DNA from: Methanosphaera sp. ISO3-F5
Lineage (GTDB): Archaea; Methanobacteriota; Methanobacteria; Methanobacteriales; Methanobacteriaceae
Reading direction: 5' to 3'
NCBI RefSeq assembly: GCF_034480035.2
Contig: NZ_CP118753.2
Location: forward strand, 2,337,486-2,401,485
DNA length: 64,000 bases
The position numbers and the translations under genes are program-made. The notes under the pieces are model-generated. The model worked only from the letters and a program-made list of their open reading frames with translations, did not search any database and was not told the origin of the DNA. This document shows, one piece after another, positions 17,485 through 25,856 of this stretch (the stretch's first letter is position 1; each line of letters begins with the position of its first letter).

Positions 17485-17869
17485 AACAAATAACTAAAAA
17501 AAAATTCACCCCTTATTATTCCACTTTTATAAAAAAAAATCATAAAAGAGTAAACAATAACATAAAATATAAAATATACTTATAATTTATAAAATTATTG
17601 AATAAACTTATGATTTTATAATAATATTCTATACAAATACATATATAAATGTAATCCAGACATGATAACAAATAAAAGGGGGGAACTGATAACTAATATA
17701 AATCCCATAATTAAATACATATAAAATAAACAAAAAAATGTCAAAATGATAAAAAGTATTACAAAAAGACAAAAAAAGATAATTTTGTCAGATACTCATA
17801 CTTTAAAAAATTTAAAATTGCGCATTGATTAACCGATTCATAAGGTGTTCTGGTTTGTATTATTTATTA

Positions 17870-19321
17870 TTATAGTATGGCAAATGTTTTTGATGGTATG
17901 TATATTATGTTATCCTTTTTTTCTATTTTTTGTGATGTATTTGATATTATTATCCCATATTCTGCATTATATGTGTCTATTGCTGTTGTAATCTGTTTTT
18001 TATCCTTTTTTCCTTTTCCTACTTCTATTGGTATTGCATTATTGAATTCTTCTTTTATTATGAAATCTACATTGATTTTATTTGAATCATAGAATAAATT
18101 ATAATATCCATAACTTTTTTCGCATATTTCATGTAGTTTTGATGCAGTCATGTTTTCTAATAATATTCCTTCATATTTTTCTTTGTTTCTATAGTTATGC
18201 CCAGTTTTTTTAGATAATACATGTTTGATACTACTGGTTGCAAAATAGTATTTCCACGGTTTCCTACTTTTTCTAGAAGAGTTACCATATGCTTCACAAT
18301 GAAAAATTAGATGAGTGGTTTCCAGTACTTTTAATATGTTTTCAACATTTGTTGCTGATGTTTTTAAATATTTGGATATTTTATTGTAGGATACATCTGC
18401 TGATTCCTGTAATGAAAGGTATCTTAATATTCTATTGGCATTTATCTGATTTTCTAATGTGAAATTTTTAATTTGAATCATGTCCGTGTTGATTACTTTA
18501 TTTGTCATTTCTTCAATTTTATTGATTATTAGGTTATTGTCTTCTTCATTATAGTATGCGGGGAAACCGCCATATAAGAGGTAATCGTACCAGTCATTTC
18601 CAGAGTAGTTTTGATTTTTCAGTATTGTGTTTGTTCCTTTTTCTTCAATTTTTTTGGCTTCTTCTATTTTAGCATTAAATAATAACTCTTTTAATGCTTT
18701 TTTTGTTTGATCAATTTCTATTCCATATTTTAGTTTTAAGTGGTGTGCATATGTTAATGGTGGAATAGCTTGTTTACATGTTCTTCTGGCTGTATCTGCA
18801 TTATATTCTAAGTTTAGAGCTGATGAACCTGTAAATATCATGAATATGTTTGGTGTTTTATCATATAATATTTTTCCTGCTATTGCCCAATTTTTATCAT
18901 ATTGTGCTTCGTCTATTAATAAGTAAATTTTCTTGTTTAGAGTACTTATACTCGTATTATGGAAATTGTTTATGTATTGTTCAATTAAGTTAACTATGTT
19001 GCAGTCTGTTATATAATTTAGGTTTTCAGTAGAAAAATATAATATGTTATGATGGGGTATGTTTTTTGTATAAAATAAATATTCATATATTTGATATAGG
19101 AGTGTGGTCTTCCCTACTCCTCTAATCCCAGGCATTACTATAAGTCGGTTTATGCTTTCTTTTTCTTGAAATTGGTCAATGTATTTGATTATTTGATAAT
19201 ATTCGTTTCGGTGGGTAAACTTATGGTTATTGTTTTTGGTTAATCTTTTAACATATTCGGGCATTATATTTATTTGTTCTTCTAGAAAATTATTTAATAT
19301 GTCCTCTTTATTTTTTGTCAT
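17870..19321 (-). CDS. AAA-type ATPase with PD-(D/E)XK-like C-terminal domain (copy B)
   Basis: About 483 residues, same architecture as copy A: P-loop GIRGVGKT at residues 65-72, Walker B YLLIDEAQYD near 140, the motif ADTARRTCKQAIPPL, and a C-terminal part FYDSNKINVDFIIKEE...IPIEVGKGKKDKKQ. Again E-V-G replaces E-x-K at the expected nuclease site, with Lys one position later. The frame opens at TTG 19336, but ATG 19321 gives MTKNKEDIL and is preceded by GAGAG. Upstream (19367-19441) are several AAATATTTG/AAATATTTT palindromic runs, less regular than the repeats before the other ATPases. Function unknown. Confidence 0.7.
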   Translation of the reverse strand: MTKNKEDILNNFLEEQINIMPEYVKRLTKNNNHKFTHRNEYYQIIKYIDQFQEKESINRLIVMPGIRGVGKTTLLYQIYEYLFYTKNIPHHNILYFSTENLNYITDCNIVNLIEQYINNFHNTSISTLNKKIYLLIDEAQYDKNWAIAGKILYDKTPNIFMIFTGSSALNLEYNADTARRTCKQAIPPLTYAHHLKLKYGIEIDQTKKALKELLFNAKIEEAKKIEEKGTNTILKNQNYSGNDWYDYLLYGGFPAYYNEEDNNLIINKIEEMTNKVINTDMIQIKNFTLENQINANRILRYLSLQESADVSYNKISKYLKTSATNVENILKVLETTHLIFHCEAYGNSSRKSRKPWKYYFATSSIKHVLSKKTGHNYRNKEKYEGILLENMTASKLHEICEKSYGYYNLFYDSNKINVDFIIKEEFNNAIPIEVGKGKKDKKQITTAIDTYNAEYGIIISNTSQKIEKKDNIIYIPSKTFAIL

Positions 19322-19553
19322 ATGTATTTCTCTCAATAATGTTTTCTTAAAAAGAATAATTTATAAAAATATTTGTTTAAAACAATATTTTTTTTACAAA
19401 AATATTTTTATAAAATTCATACTATGATACACAAATATTTGTGTAAAGTATTATATATAATTTATAATCAGGATGTCCATCAAAACTTATTTCCTCATCA
19501 AATAAGTTCAAATTTATTATATGATACTTTTATAATTGTACTTAATTACATAT

Positions 19554-20840
19554 TCATTTTAAAACACCAATTGGTATGACTTTAACACCATCTTCTCGTG
19601 TATATGCCATTTGTCCCCCTGTGATAACTGCTAAAAAACTAGGTTCTTCCAATTCTATTTTATTATTTTTAACACTCTCTTTAATTAATCTTTTTAATTT
19701 TAATAAGTTTTGTGCACCCTTATCTATTTCTTTATTTCCTAATTTGAATTCTATCAGAGCATATCTGCCATCATTTAAATATATAACTGCATCAGCTTCA
19801 AGTCCACCATCATCATTATAGTATAATATTTCCCCACCTACTTTGCTAGAATATACTAATAAGTCCCGTATGCATAGATTTTCAAATATGAATCCAAATG
19901 TTTCAAAGTCTTTTAATAATTTTTCAGGTGTTAGATTAAGACTTGCTACGGCTATTGATGGATCAATAAATTCTTTTTTGTATGATTTTCGGATAGTGTT
20001 AACTGACCTGATATTTGGAGACCATGCAGGAATATTTTGTATAACATATAATTTTTCTAGTGCATCAATGTATGAATTATATGTAGGTAATGAAATGTCA
20101 CCGTATTCTGTTTTAACATCTTTCATAAGTGTTTTCTTAGTTGCTAATGTTGATATATTTCGAGAATATGATTTTAGGATTGCTTTTACTCTTTGTGGGC
20201 TACGTTTAATTCCATCAATTTCTGACACGTCAGTGTTACAGATTATGTCAATATAATCAGATACTATTGCTAGTTGGTATTTTTTATTTTTTTTTGTTAA
20301 TGATTCCGGCCATCCACCTCGACAAGTTGCAAATATTAATTCCTTAATTGTTAAATTTGACGTGATTCCATCTATGTTTAATGTATTATTATTAAATAAA
20401 TCCATTAAGGATATTTTTCCGGTTGATTCTCCACTTTCGTACAAACTCATAGGGCGCATGACTATTCTTTTAATTCTACCTGCTCCGGAATGCATTATTT
20501 TATTTTCATCTACTATTGTTGAACCAGTCAATATGTACAGGCCATCTTCATCAGATTCATCAACTAAATATCTGACTGTGTCCCATAGTTCTGGTGCCAT
20601 TTGCCATTCATCTATTAATAATGGTTTTTCATCATTTAATAATTCTATTGGATTTGTGTCTGCAAGTTTTAAATATGATTTACCATATATTGGATGTTGT
20701 AATTCTCTTATGCTTTTTGATTGTTGTTTTGCTGTTGTGGTTTTACCGCACCATTTTGGACCAGTGATTAATACTGCACCCATATATTCTAATGATTCTT
20801 TTAGTTCTTGATCAGTGTACCTGGGCAGATATTTTTTCAT
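19554..20840 (-). CDS. AAA_14/DUF4143 ATPase with PD-(D/E)XK-like domain (copy C)
   Basis: 428 residues. N-terminal AAA_14 ATPase: P-loop GPKWCGKT at residues 27-34, Walker B PLLIDEWQ near 80, sensor segment ILTGSTIV and the arginine region GAGRIKRIVMRPMSLYESGES typical of the family. A winged-helix-like middle follows. The C-terminal DUF4143 domain has GGLEADAVIYLNDGRYALIEFKLG, a complete D...E-x-K nuclease-fold core. The family is widespread and variable in bacteria and archaea and has no settled role. The copy at 20971-22257 has the same length and is similar throughout. A 23-bp-period array lies directly upstream. Confidence 0.8.
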   Translation of the reverse strand: MKKYLPRYTDQELKESLEYMGAVLITGPKWCGKTTTAKQQSKSIRELQHPIYGKSYLKLADTNPIELLNDEKPLLIDEWQMAPELWDTVRYLVDESDEDGLYILTGSTIVDENKIMHSGAGRIKRIVMRPMSLYESGESTGKISLMDLFNNNTLNIDGITSNLTIKELIFATCRGGWPESLTKKNKKYQLAIVSDYIDIICNTDVSEIDGIKRSPQRVKAILKSYSRNISTLATKKTLMKDVKTEYGDISLPTYNSYIDALEKLYVIQNIPAWSPNIRSVNTIRKSYKKEFIDPSIAVASLNLTPEKLLKDFETFGFIFENLCIRDLLVYSSKVGGEILYYNDDGGLEADAVIYLNDGRYALIEFKLGNKEIDKGAQNLLKLKRLIKESVKNNKIELEEPSFLAVITGGQMAYTREDGVKVIPIGVLK

Positions 20841-20848
20841 AATATCAC

Positions 20849-20915
20849 ATCTATTTCGTACTTTTCATCCTATTTATTTTATACTTTTCACCACATTTAT
20901 TTTATACTTTTCATC
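20849..20915. repeat. Three tandem 23-bp repeats upstream of copy C
   Basis: The core TACTTTTCA recurs at 20859, 20882 and 20905, exactly 23 bp apart, each preceded by TATTT(TA/CG). Units 2 and 3 are almost identical and unit 1 has changes. On the gene's strand each unit reads GAAAAGTATAAAATA, close to an archaeal BRE/TATA pattern, so repeated promoter elements are one explanation. The array ends about 10 bp before the copy C start. Confidence 0.8.
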
Positions 20916-20970
20916 AAGAATATATATTCATCATAGAAAGTAGGTCGAAGATGAAAGAAGGAAAGATGTT

Positions 20971-22257
20971 TCAATCTTTCAAACAAGCAATTGGAATTAC
21001 TTTAACCCCATCCTTACGAGTATATGCAAAACCACTACCTGTTATTACAGCTAAAAAACTTGGTTCAGGGATATGTGTTTCTCCTTTTTCTTTTTTATCA
21101 ATGATTATTGACTTTAATTTAAGTAAATTCTTTGCACCTTTATCAATTTCCCTAGTTCCAAGTTTGAATTCAATCAAAGCATAGTTTCCATCATCTAACT
21201 CCAAAACACAATCAGCTTCTAAACCATATTTATCATTATAATAACGAACAACCCCATCCAAACTAGTGGAATAAACTCTTAAATCCCTTACACATAATGT
21301 TTCAAATATAAATCCTAATGTTTCAAAGTCATTTAATAACTTTTCAGGACTTAAATTTAAGCTTGCCACAGCAATTGATGGATCTATAAATTCTTTTTTA
21401 TGTGTTTTTCTCATTGCTGAAGCAGAACGGATATTGGGAGTCCATGCTTCAACATTATAAATCAAGAATATTTTTTTAAATGCCTCCAAATATCTGTAAT
21501 ATGTTTTTTCATCAATAGATCGGAAATTAGCTGTTATATCCTTAAGAATTGTTTTATCTGTAGCTAAAGTTGATATGTTCCTAGCATAAGATTTTAATAT
21601 TTGTTTTGCTATATTTGAATCCCTTTTAACCCCATCTACCCGTGAAATATCACTATTACATATGACATCAATATACGATTTTGCTACACGCAATTTACTT
21701 TTTCTTTTATTTTTAGTTGTGATTATAGGCCAACCTCCACGACAAATAGCAAATATTAATTCTTCAAATGATAAATTAGAAGTTATACCATCAATATTTA
21801 AATCCGGGTTATGGAATAGGTCCTTTAAGGATATTAAACCATTTGATTCTCTGCTTTCATATAAACTCATCGGCATCATTAACATCCTATGAATTCTACC
21901 TGCTCCTGAATGTTGTATTTCTTCTTCATTAACAACTGTTGAACCGGTTAGAATATAATTACCCATTGTTCCCAAATCATCAACACTATTGCGTACCATA
22001 TCCCAAATCATAGGAATTACTTGCCATTCATCAATCAATCTTGGTTTGTCTCCATCAAGCAGTTTTTGGGGATTAAATTCTGCAATTTGATAATAATATT
22101 CTTTTCGATTTGACTCAAGTTTTATGATACTTTTAGCTTGTTGTTTGGCAGATGTTGTTTTTCCACACCATTTTGGACCAACAATTAAAATAGCACCCAT
22201 ATCTTCAAGATACTCCTCTATTTCTTTATCAATAATTCTTGGATAATATTCATTCAA
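20971..22257 (-). CDS. AAA_14/DUF4143 ATPase with PD-(D/E)XK-like domain (copy D)
   Basis: 428 residues, tandem paralogue of copy C. P-loop GPKWCGKT at 27-34, PRLIDEWQ near 80, GAGRIHRMLMMPMSLYESRES, and C-terminal YGLEADCVLELDDGNYALIEFKLG with intact D...E-x-K. Divergence from copy C is spread over the whole length, suggesting an old duplication kept under selection. Both genes have their own upstream repeat array rather than forming an operon (130-bp gap). The ATG has GGGGTGT about 12 bases upstream. Confidence 0.8.
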   Translation of the reverse strand: MNEYYPRIIDKEIEEYLEDMGAILIVGPKWCGKTTSAKQQAKSIIKLESNRKEYYYQIAEFNPQKLLDGDKPRLIDEWQVIPMIWDMVRNSVDDLGTMGNYILTGSTVVNEEEIQHSGAGRIHRMLMMPMSLYESRESNGLISLKDLFHNPDLNIDGITSNLSFEELIFAICRGGWPIITTKNKRKSKLRVAKSYIDVICNSDISRVDGVKRDSNIAKQILKSYARNISTLATDKTILKDITANFRSIDEKTYYRYLEAFKKIFLIYNVEAWTPNIRSASAMRKTHKKEFIDPSIAVASLNLSPEKLLNDFETLGFIFETLCVRDLRVYSTSLDGVVRYYNDKYGLEADCVLELDDGNYALIEFKLGTREIDKGAKNLLKLKSIIIDKKEKGETHIPEPSFLAVITGSGFAYTRKDGVKVIPIACLKD

Positions 22258-22438
22258 TTATTAAACACCCCTTTTAAAATAATAATTAGTTATATATTTG
22301 TCATTTTGATGATGATATTTTCATAGATTAAATTTAACATTTTACATACATATATTTAACAATTATACATAGATATATTTAACCATTTAAATACTCTTAT
22401 TTGACTATATCTTGTTTTTGAGAAGATTTTAAAAATTT

Positions 22439-22615
22439 AATCCCAAAATTTTACCAAAAACAATCCCAAAATTTTACCAAAAACAATCCCAAAATTTTAC
22501 CAAAAACAATCCCAAAATTTTACCAAAAACAATCCCAAAATTTTACCAAAAACAATCCCAAAATTTTACCAAAAACAATCCCAAAATTTTACCAAAAACA
22601 ATCCCAAAATTTTAC
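22439..22615. repeat. Eight tandem 23-bp repeats upstream of copy D
   Basis: Units start at 22439, 22462, 22485, 22508, 22531, 22554, 22577 and 22600. Seven are identical over the whole 23 bp and the last is cut after AATCCCAAAATTTTAC. Each holds a central AAAATTTT palindrome between CCC and ACC. The gene's-strand form TTTTTGGTAAAATTTT shares TTTTTGGT with the twin repeats before copy A. The array is about 180 bp from the copy D start. There are no spacers, so it is not CRISPR. Confidence 0.9.
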
Positions 22616-22884
22616 TTGAAACAGTATCCCAATATATAAAAAACAATTTTAGAATAAACAAAACAATCAGACATTAACATCAACAGGAGAACATTGACAA
22701 AAAACTAATAATTAGTTTAATGAAAGTAAATCAATAATTGAACTGTATGCTTTAATTATATCCAATATTCTAGTAATAAAAAACTATGAATAGAGAATAT
22801 TTAGATATAATATGAAAAGAGATTGAGTTATAGGAGATAATTATAAACTTCATCATAAATATGACTTAAACTAATTTGTATTTT

Positions 22885-22910
22885 TTTCGTTATAGTACAG
22901 TATAACGAAA
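22885..22910. promoter_or_regulatory. Perfect 10-bp-arm inverted repeat
   Basis: TTTCGTTATA (22885-22894), six bases, then TATAACGAAA (22901-22910). It lies about 130 bp before the first structured-RNA element and could be an operator or a hairpin; its transcription is unknown. Confidence 0.6.
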
Positions 22911-23088
22911 CACAATTTTTAAAAAAATAATTAAAAAAATAAAAAATATTATAATAAATAACGAGAATAATAGAAAAAAAAGTAATACTTAAATAATAAA
23001 TTTAATAAAAGTAATAGTAGTGATTATTTAAATCATTATCCTGACAGGATTTTACATAGCTGGAAGTAATAGATTGTTAGAACTAAAC

Positions 23089-23128
23089 TTGGAGAACGTA
23101 AAACTAACTTACACTCCAATTTTTTTTT
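23089..23128 (+). terminator. Attenuator-like hairpin and T-run in element copy 1
   Basis: TTGGAG (23089-23094) pairs with CTCCAA (23114-23119), with GTAA/TTAC inside, and nine T follow at once. It lies about 140 bp before the peptide start and is repeated identically in copy 2 at 23689-23728. Confidence 0.55.
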
Positions 23129-23265
23129 ATAAAAATATTTCTAAATGGTGTCTATACCATGAAAAAAGAGCATTGCTATGCCACTATAAAAATGACCCAG
23201 CCGTAAAAATGCTTAATGGAAGCTTATTTTCTTTCTTCCATTTCCTGTCCAAGGAGGTGAATAAT

Positions 23266-23373
23266 ATGTTCAAAGAAATAGTACTAATATTAATAGTACT
23301 AAATCTTGGAGCATTTGAGTTCTTCTTAAGACTCATTTGTTTTAAGATAAACATGTTTTCATTCCAACTCTAA
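23266..23373 (+). CDS. 35-residue hydrophobic peptide, type I toxin-like (copy 1)
   Basis: ATG 8 bases after a strong AAGGAGGTGA site. The peptide begins MFKEIVLILIVLNLGAFEFF and continues with a hydrophobic stretch ending in a short basic/polar tail: one membrane helix. Size, single helix, strong ribosome site, long structured leader, a 3' hairpin and tandem duplication all resemble type I toxins (Fst/TxpA/holin-like), but sequence relationship to those families is not shown. The in-frame upstream extension to 99 residues is not conserved in copy 2 and is rejected. Confidence 0.65.
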   Translation: MFKEIVLILIVLNLGAFEFFLRLICFKINMFSFQL

Positions 23374-23637
23374 TAAAATATGAAAACATTTAACAGTGGA
23401 AAGCAAAAAGCTCATATTGGCTAGATGCCACATATACCACGTTACATAATAATATGTAACCTCTGGTATATAAACCTTTAACTATTTTTAAAACAAGAGG
23501 AAAATATGATTAACCCTATTTATTTAGAGAAAAATAAACTTATTTATTTAATAATCTACCAAAAAAATTTTACTCTAATAATATTATGAAAAATAGAAAT
23601 TTAATAAAAACTAATAGTAGTGATTAATTAAATCATC

Positions 23638-24069
23638 ATCCTGACAGGATTTTACATAACTGGAAGTAGTAAATTGTTAGAACTAAACTTGGAGAACGTA
23701 AAACTAACTTACACTCCAATTTTTTTTTATAAAAATATTTCTAAATGGTGTCTATACCATGAAAAAAGAGCATTGCTATGCCACTATAAAAATGACCCAG
23801 CCGTAAAAATGCTTAATGGAAGCTTATTTTCTTTCTTCCATTTCCTGTCCAAGGAGGTGAAAATATGTTCAAAGAAATAGTACTACTATCAATAGTACTA
23901 AATCTTGGAGCATTTGAGTTCTTCTTAAGACTCATCTGTTTTAAGATCAACATGTTTTCATCACATTTCTAAACCAATATGAAAACATTTAACAGTGAAA
24001 AGCAAAAAGCTCATACGGGCCAATTGCCATATACCCTGTCACATAATAATATGTAACCTCTGGTATATA
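23638..24069 (+). ncRNA. Structured RNA element with peptide gene, copy 2
   Basis: Second copy, offset 600 bp from the first. The leader hairpins and the T-run are the same; from about 23684 to 23860 the two copies are essentially identical. The 3' hairpin (about 24029-24068) keeps ATATACC and TGGTATAT but has a C:A mismatch in the inner stem. It ends about 300 bp before argG; the remaining stretch to 24364 is AT-rich and no other gene is seen. Confidence 0.6.
23865..23972 (+). CDS. 35-residue hydrophobic peptide, type I toxin-like (copy 2)
   Basis: Same length as copy 1 and the same start MFKEIV; then LLSIVLNLGAFEFF, with the C-terminus FSSHF in place of FSFQL. Several differences from copy 1 are silent (for example ATT to ATC and ATA to ATC), which supports real coding. 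A 2-base deletion between GGAGGTGA and ATG puts the upstream frame out of register while keeping ribosome-site spacing (7 bases) acceptable. Role unknown; see copy 1. Confidence 0.65.
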   Translation: MFKEIVLLSIVLNLGAFEFFLRLICFKINMFSSHF

Positions 24070-24364
24070 AACCTTTAACTATTTTTAAAAACAAGCAAAA
24101 AACATGATTAACCATAATTATTATAAGTAATATAACAAAAATTTATCCTAATGAAATTATATGAAAAATTTCCAGTTTACATCATATAAGATTATACTCT
24201 CTTCTTATCAGCACCATTTATGGGAATAGTTCCAAATCAGAATTCATATATAATCATTAAACTTATTAAAAAATAACAATATAATATATATTAAGAATAA
24301 ATCCTAATTTAATAAATTAATAATAAAAAATTTTAATTAAAACAATAAAACCAGGAAAGGTGAA

Positions 24365-25552
24365 ATGATGGAAAAATGTGTACTAGCATTTAGTGGAGGA
24401 TTAGACACATCAGTATGTGTAAAACTCCTAGAAGAAAAATATGATATGGAAGTTATAACAGCTTGTGTAGATGTAGGTCAACCAGAAGATGAAATAAAAA
24501 GACCACAAGAAGCTGCAGAAAAAATAGGTTCAAGTAAACATTATACAATTGATGCAAAAGATGAATTTGCAAAAGATTACGCATTCAGATGTATAAAAAC
24601 AAATGCATTATATGAAGGATATCCACTCAGTACAGCATTTGCAAGACCACTTATTGCTAAAAAAATTGTTGAAATCGCAGAAAAAGAAAATGCTACAACA
24701 ATTGCTCATGGCTGTACAGGTAAAGGAAATGATCAGTTCAGATTTGAAGCAACAATCCGTTCAGAATCAGACTTCAACATTGTTGCACCTGTAAGAGATT
24801 ATAATCTAACACGTACTGAAGAACAGGAATATGCAAGAGAACATGGAATACCATTACCATCCGAGAAAATTTACAGTATCGATGAAAACATTTGGGGAAG
24901 ATCCATTGAGGGAGGATTACTGGAAGATCCTGCTACACCAGGTCCTGAAGATATTTATGCTTGGACTAAATCAACAATAGATGCACCTGATGAACCACAA
25001 ATTGTGAAAATAGAATTTGTGAATGGTGAACCAGTAAAACTTGATGATGAAGAATTAAATCCTGTAAGTTTAATCAGAAAAGCAAATGAAATTGCTGGTG
25101 AACATGGTATTGGAAGAATTGACATGATTGAAGACAGAATAATTGGTCTTAAATCACGTGAAAACTATGAAACACCTGGTGCAATATTATTAATTACTGC
25201 TCATTCTGCATTAGAAAAACTCATATTCAGTCGTGAAGAAATCAAGTTCTGTGAAAGATTAAGTGAAAAATATGCAGAACTTGTTTATAATGGTTTATGG
25301 AATGAGCCATTAAGAGAAGATTTAGATGTGATTAATGATCATATGCAAAAAAGAGTTAATGGTGTTGTAGAAGTAAGATTACATAAAGGTTCCATGAAAG
25401 TTATCACTAAACAATCACCATGTGCATTATACAATGAAGAAACTGTATCCTTTGATGATAAAGAGTTAATTGATCAAAGAGAAATGATTGGTATGGTTAA
25501 ATACCATGACATTCAAGGTGCAGAATATCATAAAGTTTGTAAAAGAAACTAA
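24365..25552 (+). CDS. argG: Argininosuccinate synthase
   Basis: 395 residues, normal length. It joins citrulline and aspartate with ATP in arginine synthesis (cytosol). The N-terminal PP-loop [10 protein letters not shown] is at residues 8-17; further family motifs are [29 protein letters not shown] and the Asp/Glu-rich [11 protein letters not shown] segment. An AAAGGTGAA site precedes the ATG; a second ATG follows at once (24368), so either is possible. It stands alone between the structured-RNA elements and the dehydrogenase; T-rich DNA follows the stop. Confidence 0.95.
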   Translation: MMEKCVLAFSGGLDTSVCVKLLEEKYDMEVITACVDVGQPEDEIKRPQEAAEKIGSSKHYTIDAKDEFAKDYAFRCIKTNALYEGYPLSTAFARPLIAKKIVEIAEKENATTIAHGCTGKGNDQFRFEATIRSESDFNIVAPVRDYNLTRTEEQEYAREHGIPLPSEKIYSIDENIWGRSIEGGLLEDPATPGPEDIYAWTKSTIDAPDEPQIVKIEFVNGEPVKLDDEELNPVSLIRKANEIAGEHGIGRIDMIEDRIIGLKSRENYETPGAILLITAHSALEKLIFSREEIKFCERLSEKYAELVYNGLWNEPLREDLDVINDHMQKRVNGVVEVRLHKGSMKVITKQSPCALYNEETVSFDDKELIDQREMIGMVKYHDIQGAEYHKVCKRN

Positions 25553-25856
25553 GTTCTCACATTTTTAATCCCCAACTATTTTTTTTAATTTTTTTTTGTT
25601 ACAAAGTTTTTGAGTTATTTTCCAATAGTAACGGAAACATATTTCTGATTAGTATTAGAAAATTAATAAAAAAACATCATTTTATTAATGAATTATATAA
25701 AATAAATAGCAGATATGAAATAGAATATTATTAAATGTTTAATATTATTAATATTAACAAAGTATATTAATTAATAATGATAAATCATGATATATAAAGT
25801 GAATAAAATTCACAAAAAAATATTTTAAAATATTTATATAAACAGGAGAAAATAAA
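25553..25856. promoter_or_regulatory. argG 3' region and promoter region of the dehydrogenase
   Basis: 304 bp. T-runs at about 25580-25600 fit argG termination. A TATA-like run (TATTTATATAAA) at 25831-25842 is close to the AGGAG site (25844-25848) of the next gene. No ORF. Confidence 0.35.

Larger units (their letters stand above)
17191..17869. promoter_or_regulatory. Intergenic region with twin operator-like repeats
   Basis: A 679-bp gap. Next to the copy A start lie the two direct repeats described separately (17237-17291). A possible 33-residue frame lies at 17383-17484 (-). The rest is AT-rich, with a GGGGGAA patch near 17680, and shows no further gene. Confidence 0.4.
22258..23037. promoter_or_regulatory. 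Gene-free region with iteron-like array and palindrome
   Basis: 780 bp without a gene. It holds the eight-copy 23-bp array (22439-22615) and the 10-bp-arm palindrome at 22885-22910. Otherwise it is AT-rich, low-complexity DNA leading into the first structured-RNA element. Confidence 0.5.
23038..23472 (+). ncRNA. Structured RNA element with peptide gene, copy 1
   Basis: A set of hairpins repeated almost exactly 600 bp later. In order: ATCCTG-A-CAGGAT (23038-23050); TTGGAG...CTCCAA (23089-23119) with an inner GTAA/TTAC pair, followed directly by nine T, like a terminator or attenuator; ATGGT...ACCAT and GCAT-TGCT-ATGC; AATGGAAG...CTTCCATT just before the ribosome site; the 35-codon peptide gene; and a long 3' hairpin ATATACCA.GTTACAT/ATGTAAC.TGGTATAT (23432-23471). 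The non-coding leader is conserved between copies nearly as strictly as the coding part, so the RNA itself probably matters. No known RNA family is recognised. Confidence 0.6.

Noticed and set aside
19367-19441. Regular repeat array before ATPase copy B
   Set aside because: Several AAATATTT runs occur, but spacings (18, 15, 33) are irregular and such strings are common in this AT-rich DNA.
22439-22615. CRISPR array
   Set aside because: The 23-bp units abut without spacers and no cas gene lies nearby.
22439-22910. Replication origin (iterons plus palindrome)
   Set aside because: There is no cdc6/orc1 or rep gene nearby and no origin-type motif; the arrays fit the adjacent ATPase genes better.
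23074-23373. 99-residue protein in frame with the peptide
   Set aside because: The upstream part is out of frame in the second copy and covers conserved hairpins; it looks like leader RNA, not protein.
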